Source of the DNA: Ancylomarina sp048268005
Lineage (GTDB): Bacteria > Bacteroidota > Bacteroidia > Bacteroidales > Marinifilaceae
NCBI GenBank assembly: GCA_048268005.1
Contig: JBLWWJ010000001.1
Coordinates: 434,001-498,000 of the forward strand
Direction of reading: 5' to 3'
DNA: 64,000 nucleotides
Made by a program: the position numbers and the translations under genes. This document shows positions 1 through 7,528 of this stretch, in pieces. The notes under the pieces are model-generated. The model made no database searches. It was not told the origin of the DNA and was given only the letters and a program-made list of their open reading frames with translations. How positions within the stretch are numbered: the first letter of the stretch is position 1; the number at the start of each line of letters is the position of its first letter.

Positions 1-234
1 GACATAAGACATTAGGAATGGAATCTGATCTGCAACTTCATGAAGTTCATTTATATCTGGCGACTCTTTTAAGAAAACTGGATAATTTTCAATTTGAGCC
101 AATATCAACTGTGCGTGTAAAGCATAATCCTTTTTATTTTTAGCCGCCGATTTTATTTCATTAATAAGCGGTAAAAAGCTTAGATTGCTTCTAAATGGAA
201 CTTCTGAAATGCTAAGTTTAAAATTTGGCTTCAT
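1..234 (-). CDS. Partial protein, N-terminal 78 residues (possibly GAF-domain family)
   Basis: Open frame on the minus strand beginning with ATG at 234-232 and running off the left edge without a stop; 78 codons are visible. The peptide begins MKPNFKLSISEVPFRSN and contains helical, leucine-rich stretches (FLPLINEIKSAAKN, ALHAQLILAQIE) and no signal peptide, so it is probably cytoplasmic. The layout (a helical lead with a phrase near 'ypvflkespdi') faintly recalls the N-terminal helices of GAF-domain proteins common in Bacteroidota, but no diagnostic motif lies in the visible part. The call that this is a real gene rests on its open frame, codon use and the clear gap downstream of the helicase terminator. 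The function is not established. Confidence 0.5.
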   Translation of the reverse strand, partial: MKPNFKLSISEVPFRSNLSFLPLINEIKSAAKNKKDYALHAQLILAQIENYPVFLKESPDINELHEVADQIPFLMSYV

Positions 235-455
235 AATACTTCTTATCTGTTGACTTAACTCTAGTAAGTTAATCAAATCTATTTTGAGTGGATATCCCGT
301 ATAAAGGATATTAATATAGTTTTGTCTGGTTGATAGGTAAAAATACGAATAGCAATCTAAATATAGAATAAACTTCTATTAAAATCGGTGAAGCCCGATA
401 ATTAGGCTGGGAATGGAGTCTGGTCTGGGTGTTAATGGGCTAAAATCTCAGACAG

Positions 456-487
456 AAAAGCTCCAGTTCATATGAACCGGAGCTTTT
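456..487. terminator. Hairpin terminator after the RNA helicase gene
   Basis: Inverted repeat AAAAGCTCC / GGAGCTTTT around an inner palindrome GTTCATATGAAC, with one A-C mismatch. The A and T runs at the two ends make it usable in both directions. It lies 28 bases past the helicase stop. Confidence 0.75.
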
Positions 488-514
488 ATATATGGATATT
501 ATATCCGTATTCGT

Positions 515-1783
515 TTATTTTTTTTGCTTCTTTTGTTTCTTCTTAATCTTTTTAGCCTTTGCTTTTTTAGTTTCAAATTCAAAGTCTTCTGCCTCTTGCA
601 TCAGTTCTTTTAAACTTTTTGAATAATCCTCAGAGAAATCTATCGTTGTGGAATAATCATCCTTAGAGATTTCCATGATTGCAATTTTCTTGCCTAAGTA
701 TTCTTCGATTTCATTTAGCATCAGCTTTTCTTCTTCGCTACAGAAGGAAATCGCTACACCTTTTTGAACACCACGACCTGTACGTCCTACACGGTGTACA
801 TAGTTTTCGTCCACATCAGGAAGATCATAATTTACAACGTAATCTACATTTGGAATATCGATACCACGTGCACTAACATCGGTTGCAATTAGAACTTTCA
901 CTTTCCCTGTTTTGAATTCTTTAAGAGCTAGTAAGCGATCTTTTTGTTCTTTATCACCATGTAGAGTTTGAGTTTCAATATCTACCCTTTGCATGGCTTT
1001 GAAAACTCTTTCTGCACGTACTTTAGTTCTAACAAAAACAAGAATTTTGCTTTCTGAATTATCTTTGATGAATCGTTCAAGGAAGAAACGTTTATCATCC
1101 ATCTTGATAAAGCCAACTGAATGATCGACGTTTTTAGAAACTGGATCTTTAGGAGAAATTTGAATTCGAATTGCTTTTGTCACCAAAGAATATGCCAGTT
1201 TCTTAATTCGTGGGCTAATGGTTGCTGAGAAAAATAGCGTTTGTCTTTTCTTAGGTAAGTATTTAATTAGATCTTGAATGTCTTTTATAAAACCAAGATC
1301 AAGCATGTGATCGGCTTCATCCAGAATTAAGGTTTCAACATCGCGAAGATAAATATAACCTTGATTAACAAGGTCAAACATTCGACCAGGAGTGGTTACA
1401 AGGATATCGATTCCTTCTTGCAATTTTGCAATTTGTGGACCTTGTTCTACACCTCCGAATACACAAAAACTAGTCACATTGGTTTTTTTGCCAATTTCCT
1501 GAAAAACTTCTGTTATCTGAATAGCAAGTTCACGAGTAGGAACCATGACAACAGCTTTGATACCTTCTGAGGTCTTATTTTTTTTATTTCGATGTAGTTT
1601 GTCGATAATAGGAATAGCAAAAGCAGCTGTTTTACCCGTACCTGTTTGAGCAATAGCCAAAACATCTTCACCTTTCATAATGGGAGGGATTGCTTTGAAC
1701 TGAATATCTGTAGGTCGTTTAAATCCTAAATTTTCCAGGTTGCTTTTTACCTTTGGACTAAAACTATATTGATTGAATCTCAT
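515..1783 (-). CDS. DEAD-box ATP-dependent RNA helicase (RhlE-like)
   Basis: Unwinds RNA duplexes using ATP; family members act in ribosome assembly, mRNA decay and cold adaptation. Visible motifs, numbered from the chosen start: Q-motif (FKRPTDIQ, about 21-28), Walker A AQTGTGKT (45-52), PTREL (82-86), DEAD (155-158), SAT (about 186), and the C-terminal RecA half with ATDVSARGID and HRVGRTGR. The tail is lysine-rich (KKAKAKKIKKKQKK), as is usual for RNA-binding extensions of this group. I start it at the ATG at 1783 (MRFNQYSFSP), where homology to the family begins; an ATG 72 bases upstream at 1855 would add a non-homologous leader. It is 422 residues from that start, normal for the short RhlE type. 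Transcribed alone, with a hairpin terminator just downstream. Confidence 0.95.
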   Translation of the reverse strand: MRFNQYSFSPKVKSNLENLGFKRPTDIQFKAIPPIMKGEDVLAIAQTGTGKTAAFAIPIIDKLHRNKKNKTSEGIKAVVMVPTRELAIQITEVFQEIGKKTNVTSFCVFGGVEQGPQIAKLQEGIDILVTTPGRMFDLVNQGYIYLRDVETLILDEADHMLDLGFIKDIQDLIKYLPKKRQTLFFSATISPRIKKLAYSLVTKAIRIQISPKDPVSKNVDHSVGFIKMDDKRFFLERFIKDNSESKILVFVRTKVRAERVFKAMQRVDIETQTLHGDKEQKDRLLALKEFKTGKVKVLIATDVSARGIDIPNVDYVVNYDLPDVDENYVHRVGRTGRGVQKGVAISFCSEEEKLMLNEIEEYLGKKIAIMEISKDDYSTTIDFSEDYSKSLKELMQEAEDFEFETKKAKAKKIKKKQKKQKK

Positions 1784-1978
1784 TGATGTGTTTCTGAATT
1801 TTTCTTTTAAAATAGCGAGACTTGCTATCTGAATTTTGATGGGACAAAGATACAAGAATCTTTCGATGTATCATGTGCTTCTTTTTTTGATTAATTAGGA
1901 GGTCTCTTTTTTATTAATCAAATCAGGGGCATTTTTAATCCATATTTTATCTGATTGTCGTATTCAGAAACTCGCTTG

Positions 1979-3550
1979 TTAATCTTCCTTCTTTGCTACA
2001 TGTAACATATTGGCATTAATTCTTTTCAAAGCTTGTTGTATGCTTTCTTCGGGTTCAATATAATTTTGACTTCCCCAAAAATCGGCATCATATGGTAATC
2101 TGGATTTAGACATCACGGTATTAGGGCGTAAACGCTCTCTATATTTGAAACGCTCAATATTTGAGGTGTCAACTTGAGTAATGGCCATTTCAAAGCTCGT
2201 CTCAAAAGTTTTGGCAAAGAATTTACGTCTATGTCGGACTTTAAATTTTAGGTTACCTTTTGTGTGGTTTAAGTAATACTTACCATTGATATTTTTATAG
2301 GATACAATATATTCAATTCGTAGTGGACGGACTTTTGTTTTTGATGATTTCTGTGCTACAAACCTATTTCTTGTTTCTCCTACTCGTGCTAATGGATAAG
2401 AAAATTCGGCTCTAATGATGGCTAAACTTCGAGTGTCAATATATAAATCTCCCTGCATTAAAGGATATTTTTGATTGACTTTGGGTTGGAAATGAATGAT
2501 ATAAACAGGATGATTGTTGTAAGAACTAATATCATCAAGATAAAAATCATAAGAATATAAGTTTTCAGGATTCAGAAAATCAATCCTGTTTTTTACGATA
2601 TCAAGTTGCAGACAGCCTTCAACACCACCTTTTAAGCGCAGAGATACGGTATCTAATCTATTGGAGTCATAAATTTTTCTTGACTGAAAAACTTTGGCCA
2701 TATCAAGTCGATTAGTCGATTGATATGATGATTTATAGATATCAAGAATAGATTCCAAATAAATCATGTAATTCCGATTTTTACTAACTGATTCTCTATA
2801 GAATGCGGTCAATAAACTGGGTTTTTTTGGGTAATTCTGGTTAATGTTATTGATTGCTGACTTTATTAATGCTAGGGGATCGGTATTTCTAATCACAACT
2901 TCTTGTAAAGAAATATGATCTTCTCTAAGTTCTACAGTGATTTCCTCACTTGTAATATCATTGATGGGAATTTCTGTGTTTTTAAAACCAATGAAAGAGA
3001 AGCTTATTGTGTCATTGAAATGTTCAGAATTTATATTTAGTAAAAACTCACCATCTATATTACTGATGGTACCAATAGATTTACCACGTATGCCAATACT
3101 TGCATAGGCCAATGCTTTTCTGTTTCTCTTATTGAGAATTTGACCTTTAATCTTTTTGAGAATTAATTGCGGTTTTAAAACTTTCTGAGATAGATTTTCC
3201 TTTTGTTTTGCCGGGAATATGATGATTTGTTTGTTTATCAATTGAAAATCTAAAGTTGTGTCAGGAATAATTTGCCTTAATACATCATATAAGATTTCTT
3301 TTTCTGCCTTAAGATTTACCAAAGGCTTGCCTTTTATAATGCTGGCATCGTAGGTGAAATAAGTATTTGTTTTTTGAGCAATTGAGTCTAAAGCCTTTTC
3401 CAGACTGATTTCATTTAAGGTAATTGAAATTTTTTGATTGAGATCTTTGTCTTGCGCTAATCCATGCATGCTCATGATTAGTAGACAAAGGAAGATAAAA
3501 AAGCTCTTTGTCAGAATTTTGTTGAGTGTATGAATAAAAGACCTTGGCAT
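1979..3550 (-). CDS. STN plus carboxypeptidase-regulatory-like domain envelope protein
   Basis: 523 residues with a Sec signal (FFIFLCLLIMSMHGLAQ). Next come an STN (secretin/TonB short N-terminal) domain at about 36-112 (ISITLNEISLEKALDSIAQKTNTYFTYD) and a carboxypeptidase-regulatory-like beta-sandwich at about 133-210 (KGQILNKRNRKALAYASIGI). A roughly 300-residue C-terminal region ends FWGSQNYIEPEESIQQAL. There is no TonB-dependent barrel, although STN is normally the signalling domain of such receptors. It is the third gene of sigma factor - FecR - this gene, with 78 bases to fecR, so it is probably the surface or periplasmic sensor or target of that system. The C-terminal region is homologous to the protein at 5410-6714. 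The exact ligand is unknown. Confidence 0.8.
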   Translation of the reverse strand: MPRSFIHTLNKILTKSFFIFLCLLIMSMHGLAQDKDLNQKISITLNEISLEKALDSIAQKTNTYFTYDASIIKGKPLVNLKAEKEILYDVLRQIIPDTTLDFQLINKQIIIFPAKQKENLSQKVLKPQLILKKIKGQILNKRNRKALAYASIGIRGKSIGTISNIDGEFLLNINSEHFNDTISFSFIGFKNTEIPINDITSEEITVELREDHISLQEVVIRNTDPLALIKSAINNINQNYPKKPSLLTAFYRESVSKNRNYMIYLESILDIYKSSYQSTNRLDMAKVFQSRKIYDSNRLDTVSLRLKGGVEGCLQLDIVKNRIDFLNPENLYSYDFYLDDISSYNNHPVYIIHFQPKVNQKYPLMQGDLYIDTRSLAIIRAEFSYPLARVGETRNRFVAQKSSKTKVRPLRIEYIVSYKNINGKYYLNHTKGNLKFKVRHRRKFFAKTFETSFEMAITQVDTSNIERFKYRERLRPNTVMSKSRLPYDADFWGSQNYIEPEESIQQALKRINANMLHVAKKED

Positions 3551-3628
3551 ATATAGTTGGATTTAGAGTGTAGGGAGAGGCTTGATTTTTTAACAAAACA
3601 AGCCATTAAATTTAATGCTTAAGAAAAA

Positions 3629-4636
3629 CTAATTTGCTTTCTTAATCAGGATCTGATTCCCCTTTTTTTCGTAAACTAAATTGAATGGAATACACATGTA
3701 ATTTAATATGTGATCCAATGGGTCATGATCAAATGTTGTGGTAAGAGGTAAATTCTTAAGTTCCGCTTCCTCAAAACGAATTTGTACTTGATAGGTTCTG
3801 TTTAAAACTTTAGCGACTTCTTGTAGTTTGGTATCTCTGAAAATCATTTGTCGAGTTTTCCAAGATAAATAATTGTCGTCTCGAGTTATGATCTTTTCAA
3901 GAGTCGATTCTTGTAGGCTAGCAAAATCACCAGGCGTTAAAATAAGCTTTTTGTCTGGTTTAGTGATAGATGAAAATTGAACCTTTCCGGTTTTTACAAG
4001 CACTTCAACCTTGTTTGTCGCAGCATTAATGTTGAATGATGTTCCCAAAACTTTTACTTCAGCATTCTTCGCGTTAATTATAAAAGCTTTGTTTGGATTT
4101 TTCGCTATATCGAAAAATGCTTCACCAACCAATTTGACACGACGCTCATTATCCTTAAATTTTCTAGGATAAATTAGCTTAGAATTTGAGTTAAGTGTTA
4201 TAACAGATCCATCATTGAGTGTTATGCTTTTGCTTGCTTCATTCATCTCACAAACAAAGGTTTTATTTGGATAGAGCTGTGTGTATGTTGTTTGAGCTAG
4301 AAGCCCAATGCCGAATAAAATTATAATAGAAGCTGCAAGTCTAAAAAATGTTTTAAAAGGAGACGGTGTTGAAAAAGTAAAACGAGAGCTTTCATCAGCT
4401 TTGTTTACGATTCTCTTTTTAACATTAGACCAGGCATCTTCTGAGTCAAAAGCTTCATTTGCCAGATATAAATCAGCATGTGTTAAATCCTTTCCAGAAG
4501 CTTTTATAGCTTCAGCATAGCTAGGATTTACTGCCATCTCTGCTTCGAAAACCTCTCGTTCCGATTCTGTCATTTCTCCACTCAAATATTTCGAAATGAT
4601 CTCCCAATCCAGTGTATGTGAAAATTCTTTTGTCAT
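3629..4636 (-). CDS. FecR-family anti-sigma factor
   Basis: 335 residues. The N-terminal cytoplasmic part (about 1-90; WEIISKYLSGEMTESEREVFEAEMAVNP) matches the anti-sigma region that holds the ECF factor. A single membrane segment lies at about 98-114 (FFRLAASIIILFGIGLLAQ). The periplasmic FecR domain follows (SITLNDGSVITLNSNSKLIYPRKF, VKLVGEAFFDIAKNPNKAFIINAKNAEVKVLGTSFNI), then a C-terminal DUF4974-like module (LQEVAKVLNRTYQVQIRFEEAELKNLPLTTTFD). In this family the periplasmic half normally reads the state of an outer-membrane partner through its STN domain; here the partner would be the barrel-less STN protein 78 bases downstream. It lies 82 bases after the sigma gene, most likely in one transcript. 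Confidence 0.93.
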   Translation of the reverse strand: MTKEFSHTLDWEIISKYLSGEMTESEREVFEAEMAVNPSYAEAIKASGKDLTHADLYLANEAFDSEDAWSNVKKRIVNKADESSRFTFSTPSPFKTFFRLAASIIILFGIGLLAQTTYTQLYPNKTFVCEMNEASKSITLNDGSVITLNSNSKLIYPRKFKDNERRVKLVGEAFFDIAKNPNKAFIINAKNAEVKVLGTSFNINAATNKVEVLVKTGKVQFSSITKPDKKLILTPGDFASLQESTLEKIITRDDNYLSWKTRQMIFRDTKLQEVAKVLNRTYQVQIRFEEAELKNLPLTTTFDHDPLDHILNYMCIPFNLVYEKKGNQILIKKAN

Positions 4637-4718
4637 TCTGTTTGTTTTTTTGCAGTTGCTTAAAAATTAACTGCGGCAATAGTCTTTATTAATTGTTGTC
4701 TTTGATCATATGCTTTTC

Positions 4719-5267
4719 TTAAAAGAAGCACATGTAATCTTTTAAATTGTGTCGAAATGCTTTTAGTGCTTTTCCCATATTCGCTTCAACAGTTTTTATC
4801 GATATGGAAAGCTTGTTAGCGATTTCCTGATATTTTAATCCTTCAAAACGACTCATTTTAAAAATGGTACCACAGCGTTGTGGTAATGAAGAGAGCGTTT
4901 GATGTACAATTTTATTTATTTCTTTTTCTTCGAGTTTATTCGTTGAAAAATCGTTTTCATTAAAGTGGTGTTTAATGTATTCTTTGTATTTATTTTGACT
5001 GCCAATTTTTCTTAAAACCTGCAGAGCATTGTGATAGGTTGATCGGTACAGATAGGCTTTAAGTGATGTGTGAATGTTTAGATCTTTTCTGTTTTCCCAA
5101 ATTTGACAAAAGAGATTCTGTACAATTTCTTCTGATAAATCTTTTGTTTTAACAAAGCGAAGTGCGTAAAGACATAATTGGGGATAATATTCCTTGAATA
5201 TTCTTTCGAACTCCTTCAGGTTGCCTTCTCGTATTTGTTTTGTAATATTTTTAGTGTCCTCTAACAT
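4719..5267 (-). CDS. ECF RNA polymerase sigma factor (FecI type)
   Basis: 182 residues. Sigma region 2 is seen at about 20-85 (FERIFKEYYPQLCLYALRFVKTKDLSEEIVQNLFCQIWENR) and region 4 with its helix-turn-helix at about 128-175 (LPQRCGTIFKMSRFEGLKYQEIANKLSISIKTVEANMGKAL). It carries the Bacteroidota FecI-like linker and no extra domain. It is first in a three-gene run with FecR and the STN protein, so it is presumably held by that FecR and released on signal. An upstream hairpin at 5360-5385 separates it from the paralogous surface gene. Its regulon cannot be read from the window; autoregulation of the run is likely. Confidence 0.94.
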   Translation of the reverse strand: MLEDTKNITKQIREGNLKEFERIFKEYYPQLCLYALRFVKTKDLSEEIVQNLFCQIWENRKDLNIHTSLKAYLYRSTYHNALQVLRKIGSQNKYKEYIKHHFNENDFSTNKLEEKEINKIVHQTLSSLPQRCGTIFKMSRFEGLKYQEIANKLSISIKTVEANMGKALKAFRHNLKDYMCFF

Positions 5268-5359
5268 TCGTGTTTTAAGCTTCGATTATTTTTAATAGAT
5301 AATTAAAAATAGGTCTTTTTTTTAAGTCTTTTATATGCTTTAAAGATTAGTTCTGAAAA

Positions 5360-5385
5360 TATCCTGGAGTAGGTACTCCAGGATA
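5360..5385 (-). terminator. Hairpin terminator after the 5410-6714 gene
   Basis: TATCCTGGAGTA and TACTCCAGGATA are separated by two bases, a 12-bp perfect stem. On the minus strand it is followed by TTTT, 25 bases past the stop of the upstream gene. Confidence 0.75.
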
Positions 5386-5409
5386 AACTTCTAACTGCGT
5401 TTTTTTAGA

Positions 5410-6714
5410 TTATTTTCCTCTTCTTTTTAATTTTCTAATAGCTGCCTCAATTGATTGGTCTGGTTCAATGGTGTTAGCAGCACCCCAAAAGTTCTTGTCA
5501 CTGAAGCTTCCAATTTCATCTGCCATAACCTGATTGGATTTAAATCGTTCTCTTGCTTTGAATCTTGCGGCTTCAGTATCGCTTCTGTCTGTGATAGCCA
5601 ACTCAGTCATAACTGAGAATTTGGAATTGAAAAGCTTACGTTTCCAGTTACACTTGAATTTTATTTCTCCACGGGCATAAGTGAAATACCATTTGCCTTC
5701 TTTTTCTTGATAGTTGACAATATAGTCAGCTGACAAAGGAGTTACTTTAACGCCGGATGGTTTTTTACGAATAAACATCCTTCTAACCTCAGACTCATTG
5801 TTCATATTTAAGCTGAATTTAGCGCTACTCAAGGCTAAGTTATTTGCGTCGATAAAGAACAAACCGTAATATAAAGGTAAATCGATTCCTTCTTTTTGTC
5901 TAAATTCAATCACGTAATGAACCTTATCATTTAGTTTAGTGATGTTTTTAAAGGTGTAATCGTAATTCTCAATAAAATCACCTGAAAGCAGGTTGTATGG
6001 ATTTTTAATGATGTCAAGCAAAAGAGTCGTTTTAGGTCCACCTTGTAATTTGAATAATAGGGTGTCCATTTTTTTAACGTCCTGACTTTTGCGTCCTTTA
6101 TAGATTTGAACCTGATCGTCGCGTATTTGTCTATATCCCGATTTATTGATGTTGACTACAGCTTCAGATAAAGCAACATAGCTTCTGTTTTTCTTAATCG
6201 TCTCACGGTAGAATCCTTTCATCATGTTTGGATCAAGCGTGTAGTTCTCAGCAACTTTCCTTAAAATGCTTCGCACCAGGAATAAAGGGTCGTGAGGATA
6301 AATGTTAATTTCACCAAGTGGTACGATAGCCGATTCTAACTCGAGAATATTCTTTTTGCGTTTTAAATTAGCAATCGCAAAATCTTTATTCTTAAAACCG
6401 ATATGTGAAACGGTAATTGTTTTAGCATCTCGATTTTTATCAATTTTTAAAAGGAATTCTCCATCGCTGTTTGATACGGTTGCAACATTAGAACCATTAA
6501 CTGAAATATTGGCGAAAATAAGCAAATCACCTGTTGCTTTGTCTTTAATCACACCCTTATATACATTGTATTTGAGGGTATCTATCACTTGTTGAGTTTT
6601 AACTTTCTTCTTCTTTTTGAAGTTGAAACTTTCAGCTCCCATTACTTGGCTAAAAGAAAGTACCAAAATAAATGAAAGCAATATCGAAACTTGTTTTCTG
6701 AAATTTGTTTTCAT
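5410..6714 (-). CDS. Carboxypeptidase-regulatory-like domain surface protein, paralogue of 1979-3550
   Basis: 434 residues with a Sec signal (VSILLSFILVLSFSQVMGAES). A carboxypeptidase-regulatory-like domain lies at about 52-125 (YKGVIKDKATGDLLIFANISVNGSNVATVSNSDGEF). A long C-terminal region follows, sharing with the 1979-3550 protein the block FKARERFKSNQVM...FWGAANTIEPDQSIEAA. Unlike its neighbour it has no STN domain, so it cannot signal by that route. Its position next to the sigma/FecR run suggests duplication and partition: one copy with the signalling domain, one without. The function is unknown; beta-sandwich proteins of this kind are usually periplasmic or outer-membrane associated. 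It ends at its own terminator. Confidence 0.75.
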   Translation of the reverse strand: MKTNFRKQVSILLSFILVLSFSQVMGAESFNFKKKKKVKTQQVIDTLKYNVYKGVIKDKATGDLLIFANISVNGSNVATVSNSDGEFLLKIDKNRDAKTITVSHIGFKNKDFAIANLKRKKNILELESAIVPLGEINIYPHDPLFLVRSILRKVAENYTLDPNMMKGFYRETIKKNRSYVALSEAVVNINKSGYRQIRDDQVQIYKGRKSQDVKKMDTLLFKLQGGPKTTLLLDIIKNPYNLLSGDFIENYDYTFKNITKLNDKVHYVIEFRQKEGIDLPLYYGLFFIDANNLALSSAKFSLNMNNESEVRRMFIRKKPSGVKVTPLSADYIVNYQEKEGKWYFTYARGEIKFKCNWKRKLFNSKFSVMTELAITDRSDTEAARFKARERFKSNQVMADEIGSFSDKNFWGAANTIEPDQSIEAAIRKLKRRGK

Positions 6715-6918
6715 GACTGTATATTTTAAATGCTTAAAAGAGTTAATTATATTTTGAGAAGGATTGGCCTGATCTTTCCGTCTTTCTACTACTATGATGC
6801 TTAATCAGGATTGTACCCTATCAGAAAACATTAAAATATACATTTTTTTTATTGCTTTATCTCGAAACAATCTGTAAATGAGGCTTGTTAGCTTGTGGGA
6901 TGTTTGTTGTAAAATAGT

Positions 6919-6952
6919 AAGGCTCCATTACTTTTTATTGTAATGGAGCCTT
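6919..6952. terminator. Hairpin terminator after the HEAT-like gene
   Basis: AAGGCTCCATTAC / GTAATGGAGCCTT, a 13-bp perfect stem with an 8-base loop, 34 bases past the stop of the minus-strand gene at 6986. The 270-base gap 6715-6985 holds nothing else recognised. Confidence 0.75.
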
Positions 6953-6985
6953 ATTATTTAAATAATGAACGAGAAAGAATAAATC

Positions 6986-7474
6986 TTATTCAGGAGCTTG
7001 TTCAATAATATGGAAAGCTTCGTGCAACCAGCCTTTACGATCTTCATTCACAGTAGAGATTGCATCCTTTAATTTAGCCATTTCATTTTGTTTCGACTTA
7101 GGATCAAGATTCTCTTCCATATTTTCAATTACGGTTAAAGCCTCGAAGGCAACTTCAAAATCACCCGAAATCAGCAGATCTACAAAAAGTCCAATGTGTT
7201 TAGCAAATTTTAAACTTGATTGCCAGCATATCTCAATTAACTTCTTTTGAATGGATTGATATTTAGTGTTTTGTATTCCTGCTATAATTGGATCGACAGC
7301 TTTAGGATCTTTAATGTCAAAAAGAAAGTTGTATAAAGCTTTTTCGACCTCAGCATTCTTGGGAGAGGTTAAATAATCAAGAATAGCAGGTAAATCATTA
7401 ATACTGCCTTTTGCACGTAGCTTCTCGATATTTTCAATAACGACTTTATTGTCCTTTAAATTTAAATCAATCAT
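6986..7474 (-). CDS. HEAT-repeat-like small helical protein
   Basis: 162 residues, no signal peptide or membrane segment. The sequence is a chain of paired helices (IENIEKLRAKGSINDLPAILDYLTS; NAEVEKALYNFLFDIKDPKAVDPIIAGIQN; GLFVDLLISGDFEVAFEALTVIENM), the pattern of HEAT-type alpha-solenoids used for protein binding. It lies 54 bases downstream of uvrA in the same direction and ends at a strong hairpin, so it is probably co-transcribed with uvrA. A link to DNA repair is only positional. No catalytic motif is seen. Confidence 0.7.
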   Translation of the reverse strand: MIDLNLKDNKVVIENIEKLRAKGSINDLPAILDYLTSPKNAEVEKALYNFLFDIKDPKAVDPIIAGIQNTKYQSIQKKLIEICWQSSLKFAKHIGLFVDLLISGDFEVAFEALTVIENMEENLDPKSKQNEMAKLKDAISTVNEDRKGWLHEAFHIIEQAPE

Positions 7475-7528
7475 ATTGTAGTTCTTTAATTTACCATTTT
7501 GGAATCAAATATCTTTACGATTAGATAT

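Noticed and set aside
679..876. Plus-strand open frame inside the helicase gene
   Set aside because: It is the antisense shadow of the helicase and has no homology; the same holds for other antisense frames inside large genes.
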